From Pararge aegeria (Eukaryota; Arthropoda; Insecta; Lepidoptera; Nymphalidae), in the NCBI RefSeq assembly GCF_905163445.1, contig NC_053190.1, forward strand, positions 15,254,501 through 15,318,500: DNA of 64,000 nt, read 5' to 3'. Position numbers and translations under genes: made by a program. This document shows, piece after piece, positions 41,652 through 52,640 of the stretch. Under the pieces are notes generated by a model. It did no database searches. It worked only from the letters and a program-made list of their open reading frames with translations, and was not told the DNA's origin. Numbering within the stretch: the first letter of the stretch is position 1; the number at the start of each line of letters is the position of its first letter.

Positions 41652-42050
41652 CATTAGATTCAAATTCAAATTCAAATTCAAAATTCAAAATTCATTTATT
41701 TCGAGTAGGCCTAATTAATAAGCACTTTTGAAACGTCAAGTTAGTCTGTTTGTAGTGACTCCGACTCGGAAGGCAGATTCCACTAAGAAGAGCTGGCAAG
41801 AAACTCAGCAGATTGCTCTTATCCAACATCATTTTAAAATCTTTAGAATTTTTCTGTTTTGTGAGAGATGAAAGCGAAGTGGCTTGCTTCCAAGCAGCCT
41901 TGTCGTTAAGGAATTCATCAATCGTGTAGTAACAACGGTTTGTTAAATGTGTTTTAATATATTGTTTAAACTTAGGTAAATGTAGATCTAATATTACCTT
42001 CGGTACCATGTTATAAAAGCATATACATAAAGCAGCTAATAGACAACGTA
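41652..42050 (-). pseudogene. LINE-A 3' end with RT C-terminus
   Basis: The minus strand ends in the TTCAAAT-type tail (41655-41690 on plus) and encodes FKQYIKTHLTNRCYYTIDE followed by FLNDKAAWKQA and then the 3' untranslated block (gagtttcttgccagctcttc-like). This is the end of the LINE-A reverse-transcriptase frame. The open frame continues to 42165 only by running into the neighbouring LINE-D on the other strand. Confidence 0.75.
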
Positions 42051-42052
42051 TA

Positions 42053-42440
42053 GACGCTTTTGAGATTTGGTGCTGGAGGAGAATGTTGCGAATCCCGTGG
42101 AAGGCACACAGGACCAACGCATCGATATTGAGACAGCTTAAAATTACAAGAAGGCTATCAACCACTTGTCTTAAGATGATTCTCGAGTACTTCGGTCACA
42201 TTGCCAGAAGAGATGGAGACAATCTTGAAAAGATAGTGGTCACTGGCAAAGTGGAAGGAAAGAGACCTCGAGGACGTAACCCGATTCGTTGGTCGGATCA
42301 AATCCGCTTTACTTTCCACACCAAAGTCCATACTGCTTTATACGTTGCTAAAATCCGAGTCAAATGGCACAAAATCGTCTAAAAGGTTGTAAGTGGAAGG
42401 GGTCACGACCCTCAGCAATGAGGAACACGACGTAGAGAGA
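42053..42440 (+). pseudogene. LINE-D reverse-transcriptase C-terminus
   Basis: The plus-strand frame reads AFEIWCWRRMLRIPWKAHR, then EYFGHIARRDGDNLEKIVV and GKVEGKRPRGRNPIRWSDQI, the C-terminal region of an insect endonuclease/reverse-transcriptase LINE. It is open as far as 42380, while the terminal segment that normally follows is diverged (KVVSGRGHDPQQ in frame +1 with aggtcacgaccctcagcaat). Truncated at the 5' side by the junction with LINE-A. Confidence 0.8.
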
Positions 42441-42774
42441 GCCTCATTCGGAGATCCTCCAGAAAGTCCGTTATAACTCAAGGATTTCGTTCACGACAAA
42501 GTCCATCTATTCCACGGATGGCTTCTTTTTACAAAATCAAATTACACTTCGCGGAGTTTTAACAGAGCACATAAACAAAAGCCAACCTAGAGCTTTTAGC
42601 TGCTAATATGATTTTTTTATAATGAAAAGACAAACTCTTTGTGAATGAGGCGGCCGCTTTATTAGGTTACGCGGGGTAATGATAACAAAAGCAACAGGCT
42701 GCACTGGGCCGGAGTTCGGTAGAGACACGGAACTGTACTGTATCACAGGCGTTACAAGGGAAAAATATTACAAC
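42441..42774. other. No recognisable feature
   Basis: Probably the LINE-D 3' flank and unassigned DNA. Confidence 0.35.
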
Positions 42775-43090
42775 AATTTAATTTTGCACTACTTGCTACA
42801 GCACTTGCTTTTCTTTACTCTGCAATAAAGAAATTCTATACACACTTTTTGATGCTTTATTGATACCCCGACCATCCGCTTCGCATCGCCCTCCCGCGCT
42901 AAGGCTTCTGGAAAAATGCGCTTTTATTTTGTAACATTTGTGACAGCTTTTTTACTTTCAAATTAAATTTCGCCTATATGTACTTTCGGATGCTACACTG
43001 ATACCACGACCATCCGCTTCGCATCACCCTCCCCCGCTTCAGGAAAATACAATTTTGTTTTTGCACTACTTGTTACAACTTCTATACTTC
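42775..43090. repeat. Two head-to-tail copies of a roughly 150-bp repeat
   Basis: gataccccgaccatccgctt cgcatcgccctcccgcgct at 42871-42905 recurs at 43000-43035 (gataccacgaccatccgctt), each followed by a cttctggaaaaat/cttcaggaaaatac block and flanked by ttgcactacttg. A third, reversed copy is inserted in the SINE at 41312-41400. Confidence 0.7.
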
Positions 43091-43784
43091 CAAAAAAAAA
43101 TGTCACTTCTTAGTTGTCTGTGGCATGGTATTTTTTTTATTAGCAGTCTATTTTTTTGAGATTAAGAGTAGCCTTTTATAATAATAATTAGACAAAGACT
43201 TCATAATAATGGAATAGCTTTAGTTCGCCGGTATGTTATTTGTTTATTTCCACAGCGGGATTTAACATGGCTGTCGACGAGATCCACTATCCGATTCCTT
43301 ATGTCTGCTGAATCCGGCGAGTTACCATAAAATGTTTATCATATTTTAAAGTACCTTACTAATTTTTGAATTAAGCCATATTACATTGTAACACAATATT
43401 TATATCGATACTTAGTTCCATAGTGACATTGGCAGTGTCGCATAATTTCCTCATTTAAAAATAGTGCAAGGTGACGAAACCGTCGCTAGACCGAGTCCTT
43501 TATAATTTAAGTTGTATCACGTTATTTGGACAGAGTACGAGGCGAAATTGGGCAGACACATGAAATTCACAGTACACTTAAAACTTTCCGCAAAGCTTTG
43601 GCACTCCGTGGTGTAGGTAGAGTACACAGCATCTAAGTGCAAGCTTATATAAAATGTATCACCTGTCGCCCGTGTGTCTTCACAATGACTTCGCTAACTT
43701 TGACGAAACTTCTAGCTTAGAGCAAAAATTAAATTAACTTCGTGTCAAACTTGTTGATGTTAGCGAAGTGCATTGTTTTAGTAC
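43091..43784. other. No recognisable feature
   Basis: Unassigned. Confidence 0.4.
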
Positions 43785-44513
43785 GCGGTGATAGCCTAGT
43801 GATTAGGACTTCGGCTTCACTTTCGGTGGGCCGAGTTCGATTCTCAAAACGCACCTTATCTAACCCAAACCTTTAATCCTAATCTAACTTTTATAAGTTA
43901 CTAGCGTACCCAGCCGCTTCGCCGGGCTAGATTTTGCTTTATTTTATTTAAACAATAAACTTACATCATTAAATTTTTAATTTAAGCCTCATAATATATT
44001 AAATCATTTATTTCTCTCCGTATTCATTCTCGTCTATTCTCTTCTCGTGCGGGTGAAGATCATTATCTACACCCATGTACACCCAACAAAGGAATATCAT
44101 CATAGTAACTAAAAGCTGTATTCGACAGTTTGACAGTTCAAAAATAGGAGTGCTCCGATCGTCACCAAACTTTACAGAATTACTCGCCAGGTCAATCCGG
44201 AGATTCCCTGAAAGTTTCATTGAAATCGGTCCAGCCATTTCGGAGCCTATATGGAACATACCATTCCATTACATTCTATCTTTTATATATATAGATAGAA
44301 GATAGATAGATGTGCGTTTAAGGCAATTAAATTATCACTTGCTAACGGTGAAGAAAAACTGCATGCCTTAGAGTTCTCCGTAGCTTCAATACGTGTGAAG
44401 CCCACCAATCCGCACTTGGCCAGCGTGGTGGACTATGGCCTAAACCCTTCACATTCTGTGAGGAGACCCGTGCCCTGTAGTGGGCCGGTAATGCAGTTGA
44501 TGATGATGATGAT
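43785..44513 (+). repeat. SINE-3 split by a TA-B repeat
   Basis: Head cggtgatagcctagtgatta and gggccgagttcgattctcaa to 43900, then the TA-B insert 43901-44310, then tgtgcgtttaaggcaattaa to ggcctaaacccttcacattc and (GAT)n. Confidence 0.85.
43901..44310 (+). mobile_element. TA-B repeat nested in SINE-3
   Basis: ctagcgtacccagccgcttc to the atatatagatagaag end; same element as 33398-33795. It cuts the SINE exactly between aagtta and tgtgcg. Confidence 0.8.
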
Positions 44514-44647
44514 ATCGTACGCCTGTAACTTATGACGTACGTGACGTACGTGTGACGTACCTCTATAACGGTCGATTACTATTTTATAAATAACTTTTCG
44601 GTATCCCATTTCCATCTTTAGGGTTCAAGCTAGTGTATTATATTTCA

Positions 44648-45117
44648 GACTAGCTGTTGCCCGCGACTTCGTCTGCGTTTGATTTTGTATTTTGATGTGG
44701 CGTTCAATTTAGTTGTAGTTCTAAAAAATTTCAAGTATTCAGTATCGCTAAGCCTTAAAAGAGGGGTTTGCTGCTGTTTGCTGAGGAGTTATCTATCTCC
44801 AACTACATTGATCAGATCTACACAAAGTTTAGGCAAAATGAAACATATTATTAAAACCTCTATAGTACAAAAATAATTATTTAAATCGGTTATAATTTGT
44901 CGGAGTTATGGTGTAAAATCGTCAAACACTTTCATCCCCTCTCCCAAAGGAACTGAGATTAATGCCGAGATAAAAAGTATCCTATATTACTTCTAACACT
45001 TCCAAGAATATGTGTACAAAGTTTCATGAGGATCGGTTAAGTAGTTTTTGCATGAAAGCGTAACAAACAAACTTACATTGACTTTTATTATATTAGTAGG
45101 GATAGGGATAGGGATTA
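44648..45117 (+). repeat. TA-A repeat with GGGATA end
   Basis: gactagctgttgcccgcgac, ggtttgctgctg, tcatcccctctcccaaagga, caaagtttcatgaggatcgg; ends attagtagggatagggatag. Confidence 0.85.
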
Positions 45118-45639
45118 GTGCATTGGTTGAGCCAAACGTAGGTAACAAACAAACAAATGGATTTTATATTAACTTTGTTAGTCACTATTTTAAATTAATT
45201 AATTGGGTTTCTATTCCGAGCTTTAATTAATATCCAACTTTGCAATAAACTACAGATGAATGCTTCAAAATTTATCCAAAACCCTTACGAATTCCGATCT
45301 CATAATAACTCAAACATATGGGGAACGCAAAAGTTTTTCGACTCTCACACAAATTTCACTGCCTCGTCTACTCGTAATACACTCGAAACTACGGTATATC
45401 GAAAACTAAATAATCCTGTTAGAATTAGCCGCAACAATTCAGCCGAGTCTGATTGAATTAGTCTGGATTAGAATAAGCAAATTATCTCAGCGTTGAAATT
45501 TGCTCGGCACAATCTGTTTACTTATTCAACTTGACGAATTTCGAAGGTTATATTGATATGTGAATTAAGATTAACGGATTTTAGAGAGCAAGACTCATTT
45601 CTTTGTTTGAGCTTAAAATTAAAATCCTACTTATCTTAA
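45118..45639. other. No assigned feature
   Basis: A plus-strand frame at 45256-45456 (66 codons) has no recognisable domain. Confidence 0.3.
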
Positions 45640-45859
45640 TATATATAAATCTCTTGTCACGATGTTTGTCCGCGATGGACTCCTAAACTACTTAACCGAT
45701 TTTAAATTAAATTGGCACACCGTGAGCAGTCTGGTCCAACTTAAGAGATAGGATAGCTTAGATCTTTAATTATAGTTGCAATTTTATTTTATTGCAAATT
45801 ATTTGTCTATAATTAATTGACAGTCACATGTTACATATATATATATATATATACTTATG

Positions 45860-45905
<46 letters not shown>

Positions 45906-46450
45906 TACTATACTCATTTAAGGCTTAGGGATACTGAATACTTTAAAAACAAAATCAAACGCAGACGAAGTCGCGGGCCACAGCTAGTATATAATATATA
46001 ATTTAATTATTTATATCTTTATATATATATTTCTTGTGTGCGTGTGTATGTCACTTAACTCCTCCTAGACGGCTGGACGGATTTAAATTATTTTTTTGGT
46101 ATACGTTTGGGTGGCAACCGGGATGGTTAAGATTCACAAATTAGCCCGACAGATGGCGCTGGGGTCCGCTAGTATGTATTATATATTAATATTATAAATG
46201 TGAAAGTGTGGATTTTTGTTGCTCAATCCCGCAAACACGGGTTAAGGAATTTGGATGAAATTTGGCAGGCATGCAGCCTTTGACGTGGAAAAGAATATAG
46301 TTTACCTTTTATCCCGATTCCTTAAGTAGTTCCTGTAGGAGAATTGAAAAATGTTTAAGAACTAAGTCGCGGGCACACAGCTTTGAAATTTGGTATGCAT
46401 GCCATCTATGCTATGGAAAAGGACATGTTCTTTCTCTTGTCGCGGGCAGA
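45640..46450. repeat. Cluster of TA-associated repeat fragments with (AT)n
   Basis: At least three pieces: 45640-45780 (atggactcctaaactactta), a long (AT)n at 45835-45902, the TA-A left end reversed at 45910-45990 (gtcgcgggccacagctagta), 46020-46175 (gtgtgtatgtcacttaactc, aagattcacaaattagcccg) and 46180-46455 (attataaatgtgaaagtgtg, aatttggcaggcatgcagcc). Confidence 0.65.
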
Positions 46451-46620
46451 AGCTAGAATATTATAAAGGCGAAAGTTTGTACAAGTATGTTTGTATACTC
46501 ATCGGTTCACGTCGCAACGATTGAACCGATTTGGCTGAAATATGTTACAAAGATAGATTTTAGTCTGGAATAGCACATTGGTTACTTTGAAACGCACATT
46601 GGAGTCATCCGAGAAGAACG

Positions 46621-46911
46621 TCCACTTTTTTTTTTTTCTGTACAAGTGGTTGGCTGGCGATAAGTCATAGATGGCAGCGGGCTAATTGCGGGGCCCGTTA
46701 GCATGAGAGTTGATGTGTGTTGATGCTATGGTATTTGTTTCTACACGACATGGCACCGAAATTCTTAATCAACTTATCTTACTTAACAATTCTAAATCAC
46801 GTCTTTATCGGTAGGGTGGTAACTAGCCACAACAGAAGCCACACCAGAAAAAAATCAGAAATTTTAAATTTTAAAATTCCCCTGCCGGGGATCGAACCTG
46901 GGACATCCCAC
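46621..46911 (-). repeat. SINE-2, diverged
   Basis: Poly(T) at the left, atggcagcgggctaat, then ggtagggtggtaactagcca, and head cctgccggggatcgaacctg ggacatccc. The middle is diverged or replaced. Confidence 0.8.
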
Positions 46912-46979
46912 GATGAGTCGTTAAATATGACTAGCTCTAAAATTTAACTTTCTTACAGTTAGAAGGTGTCACCACAAGA

Positions 46980-47200
46980 TTAAAGTTTTAGGGGAAAGAC
47001 AAAACCTTGCGACGCACCATTACGGAAGAAGGGTAGAAGATTGGAGTCTGCTGGAGTGAGAGAAAGTACGCGTTTTCTGAGAAGTGGAAAGGTGTTTCGG
47101 AGAATGACATTGTATATGCCCTTTGACCTAAAGTGTACAAAACCTAAAAATGTATAAAATATGATACTTCCTCCAAGTGTAGGTAAAAACACTAATAAAA
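46980..47200 (-). repeat. Repeat X, copy 1
   Basis: The right part (tgatacttcctccaagtgta ggta) and a weaker gcgtttt/agaagatt block match 48085-48240. Unclassified. Confidence 0.45.
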
Positions 47201-47299
47201 AATTATAAAATCATAAAAAGCAGTCATGTATCATCTCTTGTTTCAAAGATTGTCTCATTATAGACCTTTGAAGTATAAGGAAAACAGAAATTATGAAAA

Positions 47300-47457
47300 T
47301 TAAGCTTAATTTGCTATACTTCGCGAAAAGCAGGAGAATCAGTGTGGTGTAATTTATAATTTCTTCAATCTTTATACTCCATACCAAACAGATCTTCGGC
47401 AATGTACACTCTGCGCACGTTTCACTCCGAAACCGGAGCATCCTCAGGAGATGTTTA
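47300..47457 (-). ncRNA. Hammerhead-ribozyme-like repeat, copy b
   Basis: Minus-strand CTGAGGA (47447-47441), stem II GCTCCG/CGGAGT with GTTT loop (one G-T pair), GAAA, AC-GTGC-GC, and stem I CTC (47450-47448) with GAG (47411-47409). The T expected before the cleavage base is C here, which should weaken or kill cleavage. The downstream stem-loop is retained. Confidence 0.5.
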
Positions 47458-47942
47458 TTTATTTATTCATAAGACATACCAGGAATTAAATGTAACTAGA
47501 TTCGTAAAAAAAAAATGTTTTAGAATTACAAATTCTGTCTAGTTCCATTACAATAATCAATTATAGGAGTATACAGCATTATCGTTGTTATCTCCGGTCA
47601 CAATTTAAAACTTAAATTAGTATTTAACTAAAGATTATTAAAAATAATAATATAAATTTGAATTAAGCTATTATTTAACAGATTGATTAGTAATATAAAA
47701 TTAAAATTAAAATTTATAATTTAGATTATTTATATTTAATTAACATACAATTTTCTTCCAAAAAAATTCTAGGGTATCGTGAAAGATATAAATGTTCAGG
47801 GTCGGCCAGGTGTTGACTTTATACTACACTTTATACGTTGACGATACAATTATGCGTTAATCAACGCCTGCTTCTATCCAATATTTGAAAACTGCGATGT
47901 TTCCTACTAGATGGCGCTATAAGACGGATAAAGAGGGCATAT
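47458..47942. other. No gene
   Basis: AT-rich; a short repeat caacgcctgcttctatccaa at 47862 also occurs near 56322 and 60405. Confidence 0.35.
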
Positions 47943-47988
47943 TATATTTATTTCTGCACTGGCTATCGCCAGTGCAGAAATAAATATA
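47943..47988. repeat. Perfect 21-bp inverted repeat, 4-base loop
   Basis: 47943-47963 (ending tttctgcactggc) is exactly complementary to 47968-47988; the loop is tatc. The right arm runs into the tRNA-like segment that starts at 47989. Confidence 0.9.
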
Positions 47989-48063
47989 GAGAGCCGTAGC
48001 TTAGTCGTAAAGCGCTCAGGCCGCGATTGCCAGGAAGTCACAGGTTCACATCCTCTTGGTTCC
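47989..48063 (+). repeat. tRNA-like (probably SINE head)
   Basis: gagccgtagcttagtcgtaa resembles box A and acaggttcacatcctc resembles box B; the ends GAGCC and GGTTC can pair as an acceptor stem. There is no clean anticodon arm and no CCA or pol III T-run, so I treat it as a tRNA-derived repeat and not a functional tRNA. Confidence 0.45.
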
Positions 48064-48084
48064 GAAATATTTATATGCATTTAA

Positions 48085-48240
48085 AAAATATATAAAATTT
48101 GATATTTCCTCCAATTGTAGGTACTAGGTACTATAAAGGTACTTAAAAAAAAAAAAGAAGAGCAGAAGATGGGAGTTGCTTAAAGGAAGCACGCGCTTGC
48201 TCATAAATGACAAAAGACTGACATTGCATCTAAAAAAGGT
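48085..48240 (-). repeat. Repeat X, copy 2
   Basis: ttgatatttcctccaattgt agg plus a weaker downstream match to 46990-47160. Confidence 0.4.
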
Positions 48241-48252
48241 ACACATGTGCAA

Positions 48253-48755
48253 TGTGCGTTTTAAGCAATTGAAATATCACTTGCTTCAACGGTGAAAGTA
48301 AATATCGTAAGGAAGCCTGCATACCTGTAAGCTCTCCATAATGTTCTCAAATAATGTTATTACACAATTGATGAATTTCTTAATGACAAGGTTGCTTTCA
48401 TCTCCGGCTGCGCTTTCATCTCTCACAAGATAGAAAAATGAATTTTAAAATGTAATTTGTTGATATTGGAAAAGAGCAACTGCTGAGTTTCTTGCCGGCT
48501 TCTTCGCGGTAGAATCTGCCTTCCGAATCGGTGGTAGAGTCACTACACACAGACAGACTCGACGTTTCAAAAGTGCTTATATTAGGCCTACTTGAAATCA
48601 ATGAATTTTGATTTTTTTTTATTTTGAAAGGTGTGTGAAGTCCACCAATCCGCACTGGGCCAGCGTGGTGGACTACGGCCTTAACCCCCTCTCATTGTAG
48701 GAGGAGACCTGCGCCCTGTAGTGGGCCGGTAATGGGTTGATATGATAATGACGTA
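48253..48755 (+). repeat. SINE-3 split by LINE-A
   Basis: tgtgcgttttaagcaattga through ctctccataatgttctcaaa, then LINE-A, then aaaggtgtgtgaagtccacc, gcctt aaccccctctca and gtaatgggttgatatgata. The head is missing. Confidence 0.85.
48352..48628 (+). mobile_element. LINE-A 3' end nested in SINE-3
   Basis: ttattacacaattgatgaat, gagtttcttgccggcttctt, gacgtttcaaaagtgcttat, tacttgaaatcaatgaattt. It interrupts the SINE between ttctcaaa and ggtgtgtg. Confidence 0.85.
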
Positions 48756-49084
48756 TCAAGACAGTAGACGGTGACCTCTATCGTTTAATTTGTTGTAGTG
48801 GAGCTAAAGACGCGTTAAACAAGCTGAAATAAGGAAAATCAGCAAAAGTCGCTGTACTCACAGCCATTAACCGACTTACGTACGGAACGATATTGCAAAA
48901 TTAATTGGCGAGTAATTGCCTGCGCCCGGCTGGTTCACGTCTGAAGGCGCCCTGCTAATGACTGCTGGTTAATTAGACCTGTTGTGAGAACACTGTGGGG
49001 ATAACTGTACACTGGGGCAAATAATGTTTCAAGAAATCTATATATATATATATATGAATTGCTGCGAATTGGTGGACTTCAAAC
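48756..49084. other. No recognisable feature
   Basis: Unassigned, with a short (TA)n at about 49040. Confidence 0.35.
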
Positions 49085-49340
49085 ACCTTTATTTTTATTT
49101 AAACTCTTTATTTGTACACCACTACACAGTTAGCAAAATAAAGTACGAATAGAGAGAAACACAAAAACTGGAGTAGAATACAAAAGGCTGCCTTATCGCT
49201 TAAAAGCGATCTCTGCCAGGCAACCTTAGGATTAGGAGACCACAAGAGCGAGAACAAATAGGTGGTGTAAAATTATTATAAACCTACATTCTAATAACTA
49301 CATACGAATACATAAACAAAATATTCACAAATAAAAACAT
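49085..49340 (-). repeat. LINE-B 3' tail
   Basis: aactctttatttgtacacca, aaaaggctgccttatcgctt, gccaggcaaccttaggatta. Confidence 0.75.
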
Positions 49341-49375
49341 ATTAATTAAATGTGTTTTAAACACATTTAATTAAT
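49341..49375. repeat. Perfect 35-bp palindrome (17-bp arms, 1-base centre)
   Basis: attaattaaatgtgttt / aaacacatttaattaat around one T. The right arm is the start of the truncated LINE-A coding (KTHLINR-like), the left arm its inverted copy. Confidence 0.9.
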
Positions 49376-49570
49376 CGTGGTTACATACGATTGACGAATT
49401 TCTTGACGGTTGCTTGGAAGCAGGCTCCGCTCTCATCTATAAAAAGATAGAAAATTTAAAGATTGTAAACTGTAAAATTATGTTGAAAAAGAGCAATCTG
49501 CTGAGTTTCTTGTCGGTTCTTCCGGTTAGAATCTGTCTTCCGAACCGAGAGAGTCACTCACACTCACTAC
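49376..49570 (+). repeat. LINE-A 3' end
   Basis: ttgacgaatttcttgacggt, gcttggaagcaggctccgct, gagcaatctgctgagtttct. Stops before the TTTTGAA tail. Confidence 0.8.
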
Positions 49571-50134
49571 ACTCAGGTTTCTATATGCAACCCCCTTGGT
49601 ACGCCCGGCATTTTCTCTAAAATCCCTCGTATGCGTGGAGTTTATATCGGTAACATTGCCTTACCCACTTATTGAACAATCTACACTCACTTATGGAAAT
49701 CTGAATAATGACGTTTGAAAAGCGTGTTTTAAAGTATAAACAATATATAATAATTATTATTAGTTCTACACTGTTCCCAGTACCGGTCTAATTAAACAGC
49801 AGTCAATATCAGGATGCCTTCAGACGTACAGCAGTCGGGGACCGGCAATTATTCGCCAATTAGTTTTGCCATAACAGGCTTGCCATGTTACGTAAGATGT
49901 CCAATACTGAATGATATATATACAGAGAAGGGTATTTTTCTTCCTTGGTTAATAATATGTTTGTAGCGTAGCCCTAATTTTATAACGTTTTAAAACATAT
50001 TTTAAGAGTGATATTTTTGTCTTATCACTTCCCTACATAAAAACGACTTCCAATAAAAGTATATAAAATTATAGTCGATCTATATGCTTCTTAACATCTC
50101 TTTAAAATGTATAACGACGACAAGCTTAAAGGAA
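49571..50134. other. No recognisable feature
   Basis: Unassigned. Confidence 0.4.
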
Positions 50135-50330
50135 ATATAATAATAATAATTAAAACTCTTTATTACAATCCAAATAAAGAACAACACACGAAACAAAACT
50201 TATGAACTAATATAGGGTGTAAGGGCGGCCTTAGCACTGGTAAACTTACATAAATTTACATACATTATAATTTACTCACACATACAGTTTATATAAAAAA
50301 TAATATTTTAATCATAAATATTGAGATTAT
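50135..50330 (-). repeat. LINE-B-related 3' tail
   Basis: aaactctttattacaatcca and gtaagggcggccttagcact. Confidence 0.65.
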
Positions 50331-52464
50331 ATATATATTATAATAAACATACATAAACACGGCTTACACATATATTAGTAAACAATATATTAATGGACTA
50401 AACGAGATAAGAGGTAATCCTTCTGATGACGTTTAAATATATGAAGAGATTTGGATTGACTAATATCTCGTTCCGGAGATTCATTCCGAATATCCCAATA
50501 GTATTTTAAAATGTTTTCTTCATTAAAAAAAGGTAGGTATATATGCATATTGCTCAGGTATCACTATGGAGTAAGTTAAAAGAATTTTTTCAGGAGCAGC
50601 ACTTCTGAAAAAATTTCTGCAAAAGCCTGCCAAGTTTTAAAGATATCAGTTTTGTCGTAAGTTATTATATTTAAATTTGTTTCGCGTTGTCCTCCTGCTG
50701 ATGTCAATCGCATAAAGATGCCATCACTGAAGGCGTCTCGAAGTTTTGCGGGAGGATGGCGACGGAGTAACAGGATTGTTAATTTCCTGAGCTCACTCAC
50801 AAAACCACCGAATTTCTGTTAAACGCTGATAAAACATATGCAAACAATGAAATAGTTTTTCTTTGATACGGTTATCTACGATTGAAATCTGAGTCCACGA
50901 GTACAATCAATTACTCAACAAGAACATAAAACACAAAAATCCACGTACTCAATCACAATAAAAAAAACCGCATACGTAAAAACCTTTCTGGTTAACAAAT
51001 GTGAAACGAAGGTTAAGTCCGGAACTAGATACGGTAAACGTTCGGAATTAATCACACCTCGGCGGAAGGGATCGGATGCTAGTCAGCGTTCTGCCTAGTG
51101 TGGCTATGAAACACGGGGGAAATTAACGCAATATAATTATGGCCTCGTGGATATACCAAATGGCACGTTGCATCTCGGTGAATTGATAATGGGCTTTGGT
51201 GTATTCTTTTGACAACAAAATTACATATCATAATTGAAAACTCGTCTATGAAGTCAGTTGGTTCAATGTCAGCTTGATGCCTCTCCATGGCTTGTTAAAA
51301 TAGTAAATAATTTATAACAAATATACGTTTCTTATTTTATAAAATGACTTATGGCAGACTAATTCATTAATTCACCGCAAATCCATCTAGTCTCAAATTT
51401 GGTTTAAATTTTAGATAAAATTATTGTATTAATTTTCCTCTAGTTGCTTCTTACAGCTAAAACATTCCAGTTCACAGAAAGTCTAATTTTGTTAGCAAAC
51501 ATTTAAGCAAAACCGTTCCGCCAAGAAACTTTGGGTTTCTTTTTGTTTTAACTTTAATTTTTAAGAGCTGAATAAGTAGTTATTTATTTACCCCCTTCTA
51601 AGCTCTGTAATATCTTCTTGTTTCTGATGTCGAATAATGATGACAAACAAGGAGTAAACATTGTATAATTAAGAAACCACACGCTATACAACATTATAAC
51701 TAGTGCCTAAGATAAGTGTGTTGAAACTGCTTTGCCCATAAAAAATAAAGTAATTTGCAATGCAGGTAGAATTTAAATTACATTCTAAAACACAATAATT
51801 CTTATTGCCAAAAATATTATTATTTCACTTTGAGATAATCAGTAATCGCATTTTACAACCCTTCATTTTCTTAGTCGATATAAACTCATAAAGTTTACTT
51901 AGTAAAGATATACTGATAAAGTTTATAACATAAAAAGAAAATCTCTATTTTACTGGCCGTCTATTCCTACCCGAACCTTTTCTCAGGGAGAATAGATGCT
52001 CATTCAATTATCTAAATGAAATCTGGATCAGTCTTGTGATCTCGCAACGTTAACGCAATTTGTACTAGTCTAACGGCCTAGTTGAATTAAGAGTCGAAAT
52101 TACGCTCAAAGGAATCGCTCTAATTTAATAAAAAAATATATCTTACACGAATTTTTCATATCATTTTAATGTTTAATTTGAGTAGGAGTAAAGGTGGCCA
52201 GGCATTACTTACGCTGGATCATAATGTCACTTAAAGAATATTTATGTCTTACATATTTTTAACCCATGCTTGTTATTAGTTCTCCCGCTTTGTTTTTGTC
52301 TTTATCGCCGTAGTGCTTTTTTTGGTAGAGAGATTTAAATGATACTCTAGAAAACGATGCTAGGTTTGCAAGGATTTTTTATTGAAATATAGTCAAGGAA
52401 TTTAATTTTGCTCGTAAAATGTTCTTTGAAAAATTATATTGCTTCTTTTTCATGTCACTTTAAG
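50331..52464. other. About 2.1 kb with no recognised repeat or gene
   Basis: The longest repeat-poor stretch. Minus-strand frames at 50576-50800 (74 codons) and 51079-51288 (69 codons) stay open, but show no domain I recognise and no upstream elements; they are not called as genes. The unusual absence of young repeats makes it a place to look for conserved non-coding DNA. Confidence 0.35.
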
Positions 52465-52640
52465 CCAGAGTCAAAGTCAAATATTTCTTTATTAAAATGG
52501 GCCCATAGCCATCTATGGGACAGTTTTGCGCACCTTAAATAAAAAAATGTACAAGGTAGTGAAATCATGGTTATAAATACATTCGTGAATTTAAAACTAC
52601 GCTACGGGGTTTCCAAACTCACAACCGGGTTAGCCGGGTG
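52465..52640 (-). repeat. LINE-F tail
   Basis: agagtcaaagtcaaatattt at the left, then gcccatagccatctatggga and tacgctacggggtttccaaa. Confidence 0.7.
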
